Below are positions 23,363 to 34,977 of a stretch of 64,000 nucleotides of DNA, piece by piece. The notes below the pieces were generated by a model. It was not told the DNA's origin, did no database searches, and was given only the letters and a program-made list of their open reading frames with translations. Made by a program: the position numbers and the translations under genes. Location: the NCBI RefSeq assembly GCF_964656455.1, contig NC_135722.1:50176628-50240627 (forward strand), given 5' to 3'. Positions within the stretch are counted from its first letter, which is position 1, and each line of letters starts with the position of its first letter. This DNA comes from Halichoerus grypus. Lineage: Eukaryota; Chordata; Mammalia; Carnivora; Phocidae.

Positions 23363-25067
23363 TGTTAAAATGTCTATATTACCCAAAGCAATCTACACAT
23401 ATAATGGAATCTCTCTCAAAATACCACCAGCACTTTCCACAGAACTAGAACAAACAATCCTAAAATCTGTATGGAACCACAGAAGACCCTGAATAGCAAA
23501 AGCAACCTTGAAAAAGAAAAGCAAAGCTGGAGACATCACAATTCTGGACCTCAAGCTACATTACAAAGCTGTAGTGATCAAGACAGTATGGTCCTGACAC
23601 AAAAATAGACACATAGATCAATAGAACAGAATAGAAAACTCAGAAATGGACCCTCAACTATATGGTCAGCTAATCTTCGACAAACAGGAAAGAATATCCA
23701 ATGGAAAAATGACAGTCTCTTCAACAGATGGTGTTGGGGAAACTGGACAATTACATGCAGAAGAATGAAACTGGACCACTTTCTTACACCATACACAAAA
23801 ATTAATTCAAAATGGATGAAAGACCTAAATGTGAGACAGGAAACCATCAAAATCCTAGAGGAGAACACAGGCAGTAACCACCTTGACATTGGCCATAGCA
23901 ACTTCTTACTAGATCTGTCTCCTGAGGCAAAGGAAATAAAAACAAAAATAAACTATTGGAACTTCATCAAAATAAAAAACTTCTGCACAGTGAAGGAAAC
24001 AATCAACAAAACTAAAGGGCAACCTATAGAATGGGAGAAGATATTCACAAAAGACATATCTGATAAAGGGTTAGTATCCAAAATATATAAAGAAGTAAAA
24101 TTCAACCCCCCAAAAACAAATAATCCCTTAAAAATGGGCAGAAGACATGAACAGACATTTTTCCAAAGAAGACATACAGACGGCCAACAGACACATGAAA
24201 ATATGCTCACCATCACTCATCATCAGGGAAATACGAATCAAAACTACAAAAAGATATCACCTCACAACAGTCAAAATGGCTAAAATTAACAATACAGGAA
24301 ATGACAGGTGTTGGCAACAATGTGGAGAAAGGGGAACCCTCTTATACTGTTGATAGGAATACAAATTGGTGTAGCCACTCTGAAAACCAATATGGAGGTT
24401 CCTCAGAAAGTTAAAAATAGATCTGCCCTACACTCCAGAAATTGCAATACAAGGTATTTACCCAAAAAAATACAAAAATATTATTCAAAGGGATATATGC
24501 ACCCTGATATTTAGTAGCATCATCAACAATAGTCAAATTATGGACAGTCCAAATGTCCATCAACTGATGAATGGATAAAGAAGAGATATATACATACACA
24601 CACACAATGGATTATTGTATATATACAATATACAATGGAATATTACTCAGCCATAAAAAAGAATGAAATCTTGCCATTTGCAATGACAGGGATGGAGCTA
24701 AAGACTATTAATTCTATGCAAAATAGGTCAGTCAGAGAAAAACAAATATTATATGATTTCACTCATATGTGAAATTTAAGAAACTAAACAAATGATCATG
24801 GGGAGAAAAAGAGAGAGCAAACCAAGAAACAGACTCTTAACTATAGAGAACGAACTGATGGTTACCAGAGGGGAGGTGGGTGACGGGGGTGGGTGAAATA
24901 GGTAATGGGGATTAAAGAGTGCACTTGCTGTAATGCTCATTACAGGTGTTGTATGTAAGTGTTGAATCTCAATACCAGGTGTTGTATGTAAGTGTTGAAT
25001 CACTAAATTGTATACCTGAAACTAATATTACACTGTATGTTAACTAACTGGAATTTAAATTTAAAAA
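23363..25067 (+). mobile_element. LINE-1, 5'-truncated, about 1.7 kb
   Basis: Starts in ORF2 thumb region ('tgtctatattacccaaagca'), runs through the C-terminal stretch ([17 protein letters not shown] at 23765, [31 protein letters not shown] at 24147) and a 3' UTR with 'gtatacctgaaactaatatt' and A-rich end. Frames are interrupted. Flanked by aaatctatctctt (23349) and aaatctattttct (25068), a target duplication with two mismatches. Confidence 0.9.
24943..25001 (+). repeat. 33-bp tandem duplication in L1 3' UTR
   Basis: 'caggtgttgtatgtaagtgt'... is present twice, at 24943 and 24976. Internal to this L1 copy; other L1 tails in the window have one copy. Confidence 0.85.
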
Positions 25068-25229
25068 AAATCTATTTTCTCCTTATTTTTAATAAGATAA
25101 TTCAAAGACTTTTTTGTCCCTAATTAGAATGTGGAAAAATTTTAAATACATTAATTTATGTAAAAAATGAGAATGTCCTAGACTAAATAAAAGTCATTAT
25201 TTTCTATAGGGCAGTAAAAAGTAATAGGT

Positions 25230-26745
25230 GTAAGAAAGTCTTAATAAACTGAAACCCAGACACATCACAGTCAAATCCTGAAGAAAAAGAGAGACATATT
25301 AAAAGCAGAGAAGAAAAAGATAATACAAAGAGAGAAACAATGGTAAAGAATGCTAAGATGGAAGACAGTAGAATTACATTTTGAAAGTACTGAAAGAAAA
25401 ATTTGTCAACCTAGAATTCAATATTTGTCAAAATTATCTTTCAAAAAGAAAGCAAGATATATATATTTACAGATAAACAAAACCTTAGAAAATTCACAGC
25501 CATGAGATCTGCATGCAATAAATGCTAAAGAAAGTTTTCTAAGCTAAAGTAAAATAAAACTAGGTGGAAACTCAGATAAACAGGGAAGAATGAAGAATGC
25601 TCAAAAGAATGAATACACGAGTAAACATAAAATATTTTTTTTCTTTTCTTAATTTCTGTACACGATAATTTACTTTTTAAAGTAAAAGAATTACAATGTA
25701 CTGAGAGATTTGTAACATAGATAGAAATATGTACTTGGCAATAACTGCATACAATTTTAAAATGAGATAAATGGAAGTATACTGTTAAAGGTTTCCTAAA
25801 TAAACAAAATCTTTTAAAAAGGGAGGGGGGGTGCCTGGGTGGCTCAGTTGGTTGTGTCTGCCTTAAACTCAGGTCATGATCCAAGGGTCTTGGGATTGAG
25901 CCCTGTGTTGGGCTCCCTGCTCAGTGGGGAGTCTGCTTCTTCTTCTTTATCCCCCACCCCACTCATGCTCACTCTTTCTTTCTCTCTCTCTTAAATAAGT
26001 AAATAAAATCTTTTTTTAAAAAAAGTTTCTTGCATTATCTGTGGGGAAGTATAATAAATAATTATATTTATTAATATAATAATTAATAGTTTAAATTAAA
26101 AATTTGCATACCATAATCCAAAGAGCGACTACAAAAAGCAAAACCCAAAAAGTATAGCCAAAAACCCAACTGAGGAAATAAAATAGAATACTGAAACATA
26201 TGTGAATTGATTTGATTTAAAGATTTTTTAAGAAGTGAGTAAAGCTATATAACAGAGAAGAGAAAACAGATGAGACAATGAGGGAACAAATAAAACATGA
26301 TAAACATAAAACTAAATGTATTAATAATTACATTAAATATTATGGGCTAAAGACCCCAATTACAAAATAGCACCAGTCACACTGGATTAAAAAACATGCC
26401 AATTATAAACGTTTGGTATGAAATACAAAGACACAGATAGGTTAAGAGTAAAAAGAGAAAAGATGTACCATGCATACCAATATATATGGTGAATGTGGCC
26501 ATATTATCAGAGCATATGCAGTTTAAAGCAAGACATAGCACCAAGAAAAAAGGAGACATTTTGTAATGATAAAAGGGTCAATTCATAAAGTCATAAAGTT
26601 ATAACAACTTGAATGTTTATACATCTAATAAGAACGCTTCAAAATACACAAAGAAAAAGTAACAACTAAAAAGAAAAATTCATAATCAGATTTGGAGATT
26701 TTAGCACATCCTTGATTGTTACTTGGTTGCATGTGTAGGTAAAAA
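25230..26745 (+). repeat. Ancient L1 (ORF1 tail into ORF2 start), split by SINE
   Basis: 'gaaagaaaaatttgtcaacc', 'cttagaaaattcacagccat', 'aataaatgctaaagaaagtt' and 'aatggaagtatactgttaaagg' are the ORF1 C-terminal and inter-ORF sequence of an old L1/HAL1-type element. After the Can-SINE, 'attaataattacattaaata' and 'agggtcaattcataaagtcat' match the endonuclease-domain start of ORF2. Highly diverged and non-coding. Confidence 0.7.
25826..26026 (+). mobile_element. Can-SINE in ancient L1
   Basis: Head 'gtgcctgggtggctcag' after a G-run; CT-rich and AAATA tail. More diverged in the middle than the copies at 811 and 35527. Confidence 0.9.
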
Positions 26746-27640
26746 TCAGAAATCTGTGTCTTTCTATATGTAAGTTATATTGCAATAATAAAGACGGGAA
26801 AAAACACTTTTCACCCATGAAAAAAAAGAAGAAACAAAGAAATGGTGAACCAAAAATAATATATCAATTAATTTGGAAGTAAATGATTTCTTGGAGCCTC
26901 AACTGCTTTCCCTAATCTCTGGGGCAGGCTCTCCCTGATATGTGCAGGTCTCCAGAATCTGTGGGACATCCCAGTCTGACCTTTTCATGGCCTTGTGGGA
27001 ACCAACGAGTTAGAACTATGGTCCTGAACCAAGCCCTCTTCCAGGAATTCCTAGGAAATTTCTCAGGGAATTCATTTGTTTACAGAGGGTAGCAGAGCTG
27101 GAGGAATTGTTGTCCCATGAGTGCAAAACTCAGAAGACAGCTCAAAAAGTCTGTAATCTATAGATAAAGGTCTTAGTCAACAGATGTGGTACACTGAGGC
27201 TGAGAAGCCTGTGGCCTAAAGTCATTTCTGTTTCACTATGTGGTCAAATGGTAAGTGCAATGGGGCCCAACATAATTGTGCCTTATAATATGGCTTTGTA
27301 TCCTGAAATGTGCCTGAAACTTGAGTACCCAAAGAACTGGGTACTGTGCATAAGGGGACTGTGAATGAGGAGCACTGCGTGGAAGCTGATATAAGGAGGG
27401 CTAAGAGGTGAAAAATAATTTAATTAATTAATTAGTTAATTAATAAGATTGCAAAGGGGGAAGGGAATGGAGGGAGCTTTTCTCAGAGCAGTGTTTGCCT
27501 GACAAGAGGGGAATTTAACTTAAATTTGGAGAAGAAGCTATGAAAATTTAAAATGTACTGGATCTTCTTTTAGCCATCCACTGGCACTGTTCACTTCACC
27601 CATCCATGGTTCATCTTAGAAAGCATCCAGTTGTTCAGGC
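26746..27640. other. Intergenic, nothing recognised
   Basis: No gene. Contains a short (TTAA)n-like tract near 27415-27450. Confidence 0.45.
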
Positions 27641-28505
27641 AGTTAGACAAAATGCTAGACAGAGTGAGAGAGGGACTGGGAAATAGGAAAACCAGTCTGA
27701 TGAAAGCATAAAATTTATCTGGCTAGATAAAAACAGAGAGGGAGGTAAATCATAAGAGACTCTCAACTATAGTTATAAGAAAGCTGATCTGAGGCATCTT
27801 CAGGTCACAAAGTGACGCCCTCGGAGAGCCTGCGCCCTTAGCGTCTCTGCTTGTGTTTCTCACTTAGAGGAACCCAACAGCAGCGCTCACGTGGACGGCC
27901 CGCTCCGCTTTGGGGTGTGGAGAGCGAGCCCCGCCGAGCCTCCTCCCCGCCCCACCCCGCCAGCGAGGGGGCCCGGCCAAGCGGGGGGAGGAGGGGCAGA
28001 CCTCGCGGCGCAGGGGTTGGCCACGCCTGGCATCTGTGGACAGCTCGTGTGGTGGTCTCTTTGTACAGAAACATTTTTGAAAAATTCTTTTCAATAAGAA
28101 GCAGAGTCCTCTCCAATTTTTCAACCTGATGTGATAAAATAATTTGATTTTGTTCTAGATTTCCTGTAGCTGTGAATTGTTCAAACGTGGCTGATTCAGG
28201 ATAAAACGTAAACACGTGCTGCTGTTAACGATTTCTTGTGGATTTTACTGTTTTGCCTTCAAATAAAAACTTTTTTTAAAGACAAAAAAAGAGAGAGAGA
28301 CTCTTAACTATAGAGAACAAACAGGGTTGCTGGAGGGGGGAATGGGTGGGGAATGGGGTAACTGGATGATGGGTTTTAAGGAGGGCACTTGTGATGAGCA
28401 CTAGGTGTTACATGTAAGTGATGAAACACTAAATTCTACTCCTGAAACCAATACTACACTATATGTTAACTAACTTGAATTTAAATTTAAAAAAAAAAAA
28501 AATTA
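27641..28505 (+). mobile_element. L1 3' UTR split by a processed retrocopy
   Basis: Left part to 27772 ends 'gagactctcaactatag'. The right part from 28296 resumes 'gagactcttaactatag' and continues through 'ggtgttacatgtaagtgatg', 'actaatttgaatttaaattt'-like sequence and poly(A) to ~28505. The duplicated junction sequence shows the split was caused by an insertion. Confidence 0.8.
27773..28295 (+). pseudogene. Processed retrocopy, parent gene unidentified
   Basis: A 523-base insert with the marks of reverse-transcribed mRNA. It is flanked by an 18-bp duplication (agagactctcaactatag at 27755-27772, the same with one T at 28296-28313). It ends with a polyadenylation signal AATAAA (28262-28267), then a short A-rich tail. 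It has no introns I can detect. The 5' half (27830-28050) is GC- and CpG-rich, like the start of a housekeeping transcript; the 3' half is AT-rich, like a 3' UTR. A 92-codon open frame (27851-28129) is Arg/Gly/Pro-rich and not recognised. I cannot name the parent gene. It could be a 5'-truncated copy made mostly of untranslated region. Confidence 0.8.
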
Positions 28506-29086
28506 TCTGCCTAAGCAAAGAATGGGAAGGCAGATATCCCAGGTTGAGTCCAGGCCATGGGTAATAGGGTCTCAGTCTCCAGACTGGAATTACAGGAAGG
28601 GCTTTAGTGTTGGAAGAAAGAGCAGCTGAGATGACATTATAGTCTCAAGTTATTGGAAGAACTTTGGAACAGGGACCGGAGGACAACCTAGTTAAATTAA
28701 ATGAGTCACAGGAGATTGGAGAGGAAGTAATATAAGGAGCAGTAGAAGGTAGTGCTTGGCATCTGGCAGGAGAATAAGACACACTTGGGTTTGAATTCCA
28801 GTTTCATCCTTTACTAGCTGTTTCTTTCTTTCCTAATTCATAAAACAAATAATAATAATACCTCCCTCATGGGGTTGCTCTGAGAATTAAATAAAATGAT
28901 GTACATAAAGAGTTTAAGGTACCATTCATCTAAGAGGAAGTATTCCTGGATTTTAATTCTTATCAGTAATAACATTTAAGACTTTCTCTCAAGACAGTCA
29001 ATTTACTGAAGAAATATTTCAGTAATGTCTCTGCATGAGGCACGGTACTTGAGAAACAAATGCATTGGGCCCTTTTTGATAACTAT
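28506..29086. other. Intergenic with a MIR at 28745-28930
   Basis: 'cttgggtttgaattccagttt', 'tactagctgtttc' and 'catggggttgctctgagaatta' are MIR landmarks on the plus strand. The rest is unique. Confidence 0.65.
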
Positions 29087-29652
29087 TGTTGCAGGATTTC
29101 TCCACCTTTAGTGCCTGCGGTTCTTGGTGACGCTGCTTCGAAGAATGAAGAGGTAGACCAGACGAAGAGTGGTGGGCAGCAAAGCAAAGTTTATGGAGCA
29201 ATAGTACAAAACTCCCAAAGAGGGAGGGGACCTGAGAGGGTTGCCCTTGGAGTTTCTAAGTCTGGGGGTTTTTATGAGCTCTTTTGCAGAACTACCTTAA
29301 GCAATCAGGGTGTGCTGAGTCATGCCAATCAGAGCTTTGGTCACGTATCTATCTACCTATTAGGTTAATGTCTATGTGCTGATGGTCTTTTTTTTTTTGC
29401 TGCAATCTGGGGGCTTATGTCTTAACTGCCCCTTGCCCATGATACTGACAAATGCTTTGGGGTTAATTGACTTATTTTAGGACATTTTGCTGAAGTCATT
29501 TCTGCAAAGGCTGCAAAGCAGAATGGTAGTGCGGCCCTGTCTAAGCTTTAGAACAGGATATTAGTGCTGTTTTATTTTAGCTGTCCTGACTCCATATTTC
29601 CTTGTTGGGGACCCTGGCCCTGACTACCTAACTGTCCAACTAACTCCTAACA
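29087..29652 (-). repeat. Solo LTR, class I ERV type
   Basis: A 566-base block bounded by TG...CA (tgttaggagttag at the 5' end on the minus strand, tcctgcaaca at the 3' end). A 4-bp target duplication (ctat at 29083-29086 and 29653-29656) is the size made by gammaretrovirus-like integrases. On the minus strand a variant polyadenylation signal (cataaa, 29190-29195) sits about 100 bases from the 3' end. There is no internal retroviral sequence on either side, so it is a solo LTR left by recombination. Confidence 0.72.
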
Positions 29653-29656
29653 CTAT

Positions 29657-30300
29657 TGCTGGTAGATTTATTTTGTTTCAGACTGATCAGGGCTTTGCCA
29701 GTAACCATATCTTCAAAGAAATTCTGCTACTTTGCTATCTCCTGTTCATCAGCAGGGCTGTGAGGCTTCACAGATATTTATTTCCAAGGTCACATAAAAG
29801 TTGAACAAAAATTTTGAAAGCAGAAATATCTACATGTAAAAATTGTCTAACACAATGTTTAACACATAGTAAAAGTTCCCAGTGCTTTCTTTTTTCCCTA
29901 TTTTTAAAATATCTACACCTCTTTTCCCCCCTCAGCTTAAGAACCATCTCTTATCTTCCTCACCCCTTGATCTGGCTAAACAGGTACTGATTACATACTT
30001 TTGCCTTTACTGTTTCACAGTTGGTTCTATTTGCTGGATTTTGCTCTCAACAATCTCTATTAGCCTTTTATTTCTCATCTGAAGCAATTTTGTCAGAAAT
30101 GAAATTGAAATGACTTATGTTGATTAAAATAGCTGTGGAGGTAACTCTATAGGGCACTGGAACTGGGATGCGATAAAGTTCAAGGCTTCAACCTTTCTTG
30201 CCATTTATATTACTTATTACCAACACTGATTTTTCATGTCTTCCATCAGAATGCAATTTCCTTGTGATGTCTTCAGTTTTTAAATTTATTAATTAACATG
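29657..30300. other. Intergenic, nothing recognised
   Basis: No gene or repeat named. Confidence 0.4.
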
Positions 30301-31255
30301 AGATAGGAAGCATGGTATAATTGAAAAAGCTTGAAATTCAAATGACATTGGTTCAAACTGTAAGGAGAAAGAGTCATGGGTCCCCAGAAAAAGAAAGACA
30401 AGATGCTGCATTCATGACACTAGAGAAGTCATTTTAGGCCCCCAGCTATTTTCGTGGGATCTACACCCTAGTTGGCCAAGCACACTTCTTGCTAAGAACT
30501 TCCTAAAGAGTTGTCAGAATTACAAAGAAATGCAAAAACCTCAGTAGTTAAGGACTTTAAGGGAACAAAGGAAATAATACAAAAACCAACAGTCTCTATG
30601 AGGCCAAATAGCCTGACCAAATCAGGGACAATCAACCAGTGATAAAGCTCTTAGTGCTATTTCAAAACAGAGCAAGACCCTGCCTTCTTTACCCAAGATA
30701 AGGAGCCCAGTCAGTTTATACCTGCTCTCAAAGCTTGTCCTTAAGTCCCTTCCCTTCCTCTGACAGTTACCTCTGCTTCTTTATAATGTCCAAGTCTCTG
30801 CCTGAAAAAAAGCACAAGCTTCGCTGACTTAAGACAAGATGCATGCATGGGCATGTTTTCTAAGTACTCCTGCATCATTTTATGCCCTCCTTTACGTGCG
30901 ATGACAAAACTCCCCTTTCTGAATATTCATCCTAAACCCTAAATAAAAGGAACCCACTCACCTCTGCTGGGTAGTCACTGCTTTGGAAGTTACTCCCCTT
31001 GATCTTATTTGCTGCAAATAAAGTTTCCTTGTGTGACAACTCGCCCTGGTGTAGTCTCCACCTGTTACTCACCAAGGAGCAAATTCATGTTAAGGTTACA
31101 ACACCTCATGTCTGTTCATAACAATATACGTTTTTTCAAGAAATTAGTCTCTCTATGCTCCCATTTTCAAATTTGTCAATCAGGAATAATAATACCATAT
31201 GAGGATTAAATGAAGTAGCAAGTATAAAACATCCAGCATAATTCAATAAATCCCT
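30301..31255 (+). repeat. MIR SINE split by an LTR
   Basis: 'gaaattcaaatgacattggttcaaac' ends at 30358 as the MIR head, and the MIR tail ('ctctctatgctcccattttc', 'ggaataataataccatatga') resumes after 31100. Confidence 0.65.
30359..31100 (+). repeat. Solo LTR, class I ERV type
   Basis: A 742-base block with inverted ends TGTAA...TTACA. It has a TATA-like aataaaagg near 30941 and a polyadenylation signal AATAAAG at 31017, followed by a U5-like pyrimidine-rich end ('gtctccacctgttactcacc'). The four flanking bases are aaac and acac, a possible duplication with one mismatch. It interrupts a MIR. No viral genes are attached. Confidence 0.68.
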
Positions 31256-32303
31256 CCTGTTTCCCTATTTCCTCTTTCAATCCACTCTACTGTTCTTCCT
31301 TTCTTCTCTAGACTTTAGAATATGGGGATAAAATGAAGTGTTATATCTGTCTTTCTATGAAGTGATTTATTTATGCATTTATTAATTACCTAATGACATA
31401 CACAAAGGTTAATAAGCTATCTTGACAAGTGTATTTTTTTAAGTATTTTATTTATTGCCCTTAAGTTCAATTATTTTAATATTTTATAAAGAATATACTT
31501 TTAAACTAATGCTAATCCCAAGATCTTCTAATAAAATGTATTTTCAAAATACAAAAAAGAATTTGTTACTTTAATAAATCCACTGATATTGTCCTTAAAA
31601 GATTTTTTTCATTTATGTAACAAATATTTGAGGATTTACTGTATGCCAGAGATAAACAAACTGAAGTTAATACTGTAACTGGATTTGAGCAAGGGAATAG
31701 AACAGGACCGAGGCAACTAGGGTATTCAGGGAAGGCCTTTCTGAGGATGTGACTTCTGAGAAAGCTGTTAGAGCTGAGGAAAGGGCAAGTATATTAGGGA
31801 GATAGCAAAGCTGCTGCAATGTTTGAGGATATTTAACAGACAAATATTTAGGGGCATAAATGCTTTGTGAGTGAAAGAAACTAGTCACTGCAATATTGTG
31901 ATTTATAATAAATATATTTGGTCTTCATGCCTGTTTTTGGCATTGATTTCCCTTGGAATTTGCTGTGTGATGAGAGAGAGAAAGTTGTCTTTTCTCATGT
32001 TAATATGGTAACTTTTGGACCTCACCCAAGATTGGGGGCTAGTTGTCTGGGGAATCAACCAGGTGATAAAAGGGTTGGAATTCTCAGTCCCATCCCCTGA
32101 CCTCCCGGAAGGAGAGAAGAAGATGAACTAATTGAAAAGCTTGTGTTTCTGATTCCTAATAGGCAAGAGTGCTCTGACAAAGCCCAAGCTTCTCAATTAA
32201 ACCTCCCTTCTCTAGGCAAAGGGGTAGAAACCAATATGCTCGATGTATCGTGGAACCTGTTGTCCCTGATTAACTTAATTCCATAAAGAAAGAGACAACT
32301 CTC
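31256..32303. other. Intergenic; ancient repeat near 31600-31850
   Basis: 'gtattcagggaaggcctttctgaggatgtgacttctgag' belongs to an ancient mammalian repeat I recognise but cannot name. 31910-32290 may be an old LTR relic. No genes. Confidence 0.35.
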
Positions 32304-32498
32304 AGGGTGCCTGGGTGGCTCAGTCAAGCGTCTGCCTTTGGCGCAGGTCATAATCCCAGGGTCCTGGGATAGAGCCCAACATCGGGCTTGCTGTTCAGCA
32401 GAGAGCCTGCTTCTCCCTCTCCCTCTGCTTGCCTCTCTGCCTACTTGTGCTCTCTCGCTATCTCTCTGTCAAATAAGTAAATAAAATCTTAAAAAAAA
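32304..32498 (+). mobile_element. Can-SINE, full length
   Basis: Head 'gtgcctgggtggctcagtca', tail AAATAAGTAAATAAAATCTT plus poly(A). Flanks agagacaactctcag / agagaaaactctcaa form the target duplication. Confidence 0.93.
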
Positions 32499-33379
32499 GA
32501 GAAAACTCTCAAAGGTACATAGTGAGATCAGTTGTCTATAAAAACAAACAAACTACAGTTGTAGAACATCTATTTACCTTATGGTGTCAGAAAAAAAAAA
32601 AGGACAGAGAATACCAGTCTCCCTCATCACCAACATACTATGTCTCTCACCTTGCCACCCACCATGGCTGGCCTATAGTCCGAGTCACTTTGTGTTTATG
32701 AGAGTATATGTTGGCCTATAAAGCAAGTCTAAGAAAGTCTCTCTCCTCCCATGCTCATGGATGGAGAGCACTGATATGGATTACTCATTTTAAAGACCAT
32801 TCTATCTGCTTCCATACAAGAAAATGGGATTTTCCACTATACTATAAGAGAGGGTTAACAGTCAAGCACACACGACCTATTTTCTGTCCTTTCTTTGTAC
32901 CTCTTCCTATGGAGAGCTTGTGAGTAAGGTCAGCTTTAGAAGCTCAAGTCCTGGCCTGAAAAACGTTTGGAGGGAAAGACTATAGAAATTGGAGAAACCA
33001 CTTAGTATCTGCTCTCTTAAAAATCTACTGTTGGCAGTTTCCAGCTTTTTTTTTTTTTTTTAATTCTGGGCTCACTCTAAACCAAGCAAAAAGTGTTATC
33101 TATGGTTCAGCCTAACTGTATAAAATTTTTCATTGGATTGGGGTTGGGGAGGGGCAAATCCTAATAGAAAAGGGGGAATTTATTTGCAGGTCACTGCTCT
33201 TTATGTAGGTGTTTTTTTCTGAGGACTTTATGGAGAAATGTGATTGGTTAAGATAGTTCCTATATTCTTGGTTCTCCTTACCGATTAACATTATCTGACT
33301 CTATTATCAATAGCTTGTTCAGAAGAAATACTTCCTTCTTTTATTTCTTGATCTGAGTCTTTCAAAATTGCATTTCCTT
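32499..33379. other. Intergenic, nothing recognised
   Basis: Unique sequence with two homopolymer runs (A12 near 32590, T16 near 33045). No gene. Confidence 0.4.
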
Positions 33380-33590
33380 TTTTTTCTTTTTTTTTTTTTT
33401 TTAAGATTTTATTTATTTATTTGACTGAAAGAGACACAGCTAGAGAGGGAACACAAGCAGGGGGAGTGGGAGAGGGAGAAGCAGGCTTCCCGTGGAGCAG
33501 GGAGCCTGATGCGGGGCTCGATCCCAGGACCCTGGGATCATGACCTGAGCCGAAGGCAGATGCTTAATGACTGAGCCACCCAGGTGCCCC
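33380..33590 (-). mobile_element. Can-SINE, full length
   Basis: Antisense copy ending with head complement 'gccacccaggtgcccc'. Target duplication caaaattgcatttcctt (33363) / caaaattgcattttctt (33592). It lies about 120 bases upstream of the OR51A-like start, between any 5' exon and the coding exon. Confidence 0.94.
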
Positions 33591-33712
33591 TCAAAATTGC
33601 ATTTTCTTTATGTCTCAGACAAAAGTGCTGAAAGGAGGGAAATGAGCATAATAGACTTATGTTGAAAGTGTCATTTCAGATCTGGGAATAAATACTTTCC
33701 AACTGATGCATC

Positions 33713-34650
33713 ATGCACACCCTCAATTCCTCTAAAATTGAGATCACCACCTTCTTCCTGATTGGAATCCCAGGACTGGAGCATGTTCATGTTTGGATCT
33801 CTGTCCCCATCTGCCTCATGTACCTGGTGGCCATCCTTGGCAATTGCACCATCCTCTTTGTGATCAGGACAGAGCCCTCACTCCATGCCCCCATGTACTA
33901 TTTCCTCTCCATGCTGGCTGTCTCTGACCCGGGCCTTTCCCTCTCATCCCTCCCTACTATGCTGAGGATCTTTGTTTTCAATGCTACAGGAATTTCTCCA
34001 AATGCCTGTTCTGCTCAAGAATTCTTTATCCATGGATTCACAGATATGGAGTCTTCAGTGCTCCTGGTCATGTCTTTTGACCGTTTTTTGGCCATACACA
34101 ACCCTCTGAGATATAGCTCTATCCTCTACCAATGCCAGAGTTGCCAAAATGGGCCTGGTGTTTCTCATTAAAAGCATGCTTTTAGTGCTCCCATTTCCTT
34201 TCACTCTCAAAAAATTGACATATTGTAGGAAAAGCCTTCTTTCTCACTCTTATTGTCTGCACCAGGATGTCATGAAGCTGGCCTGCTCCGACAACATGGT
34301 CAACTTTTTCTATGGTTTCTTCATTGCCCTCTGTATGATGTCAGACAGTGTGTTCATTGCTGTGTCCTACATATTCATCCTGAAGACTGTGATGGGCATT
34401 GGATCCCACAAGGAGCGGCTCAAGGCCCTCAACACCTGTGTCACCCACATCTGTGCTGTGCTCATCTTCTATGTGCCCATCATTGTCTTTGGCCTCCATG
34501 CACCGTTTTGGCAAGCACAAATCCCCAGTGGTCATGATCCTCATTGCTGACATTTTCTTGCTAGTACCACCTCTGATGAACCCCATTGTATACTGTGTGA
34601 AGACACGGCAAATTCATGAGAAGGTTTGGGGAATATTACATCTAAAATGA
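33713..34650 (+). pseudogene. OR51A2/A4-like olfactory receptor, two frameshifts
   Basis: Class I receptor of the OR51A group; MHTLNSSKIEITTFFLIGIPGLEHVHVW resembles OR51A2/OR51A4 more than OR51A7, but I cannot fix orthology. Motifs: YLVAILGNCTILFVIRTEPSLHAPMYYFLSMLAV, CSAQEFFIHG, LLVMSFDRFLAIHNPLRYSS. One extra T near 34127 shifts the frame. It resumes at AKMGLVFLIKSMLLVLPFPFTL, SHSYCLHQDVMKLACSD, IFILKTVMGIGSHKERLKALNTCVTHICAVLIFYVPIIV. A second extra T near 34488-34490 shifts again before ASMHRFGKHKSPVVMI and PPLMNPIVYCVKTRQIHEKVW. The span of 938 bases equals 312 codons once the two bases are discounted. The conserved DLG of TM2 is DPG here. A weak candidate acceptor AG is at 33678-33679. 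Confidence 0.88.
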
Positions 34651-34925
34651 AGGTATGGGAAAAAGTAAGGCAAGGTCAGCCAAGATCAGAGAATAAAATA
34701 ATATATTTCAGATAGCCACTGATAGTTAACAACAAGATAAAAACAACTATGGATATTTTTTCTTATTATGGATATTTATTATGCAAAGTATTATGGATAT
34801 TTATTCTTATCTTCCTTAACCATTCTTATAATCACTACAACATATGAGCTGGGCACTGAGGTCTGTGAGCCTAGGACTGACATGGGCATTGACAGGTAAG
34901 TATGGAATAGTTTTGCAATACTATT

Positions 34926-34977
34926 TTTTAAAGATTTTTATTTATTTATTTATTTATTTGACACGGAGAGAGAGAGA
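34926..34977 (-). mobile_element. 52-bp Can-SINE tail insertion
   Basis: On the minus strand this is only the CT-rich end, (AAATA)n and A-tail of a Can-SINE. It is bounded by a perfect 17-bp duplication (agttttgcaatactatt at 34909-34925 and 34978-34994). So it is an extreme 5'-truncated retroposition, not a decayed longer copy. Confidence 0.9.

Noticed and set aside
27838..28215. 125-codon open frame in the retrocopy
   Set aside because: Antisense to the polyadenylated retrocopy and Arg/Pro-rich from CpG content; no recognisable protein.
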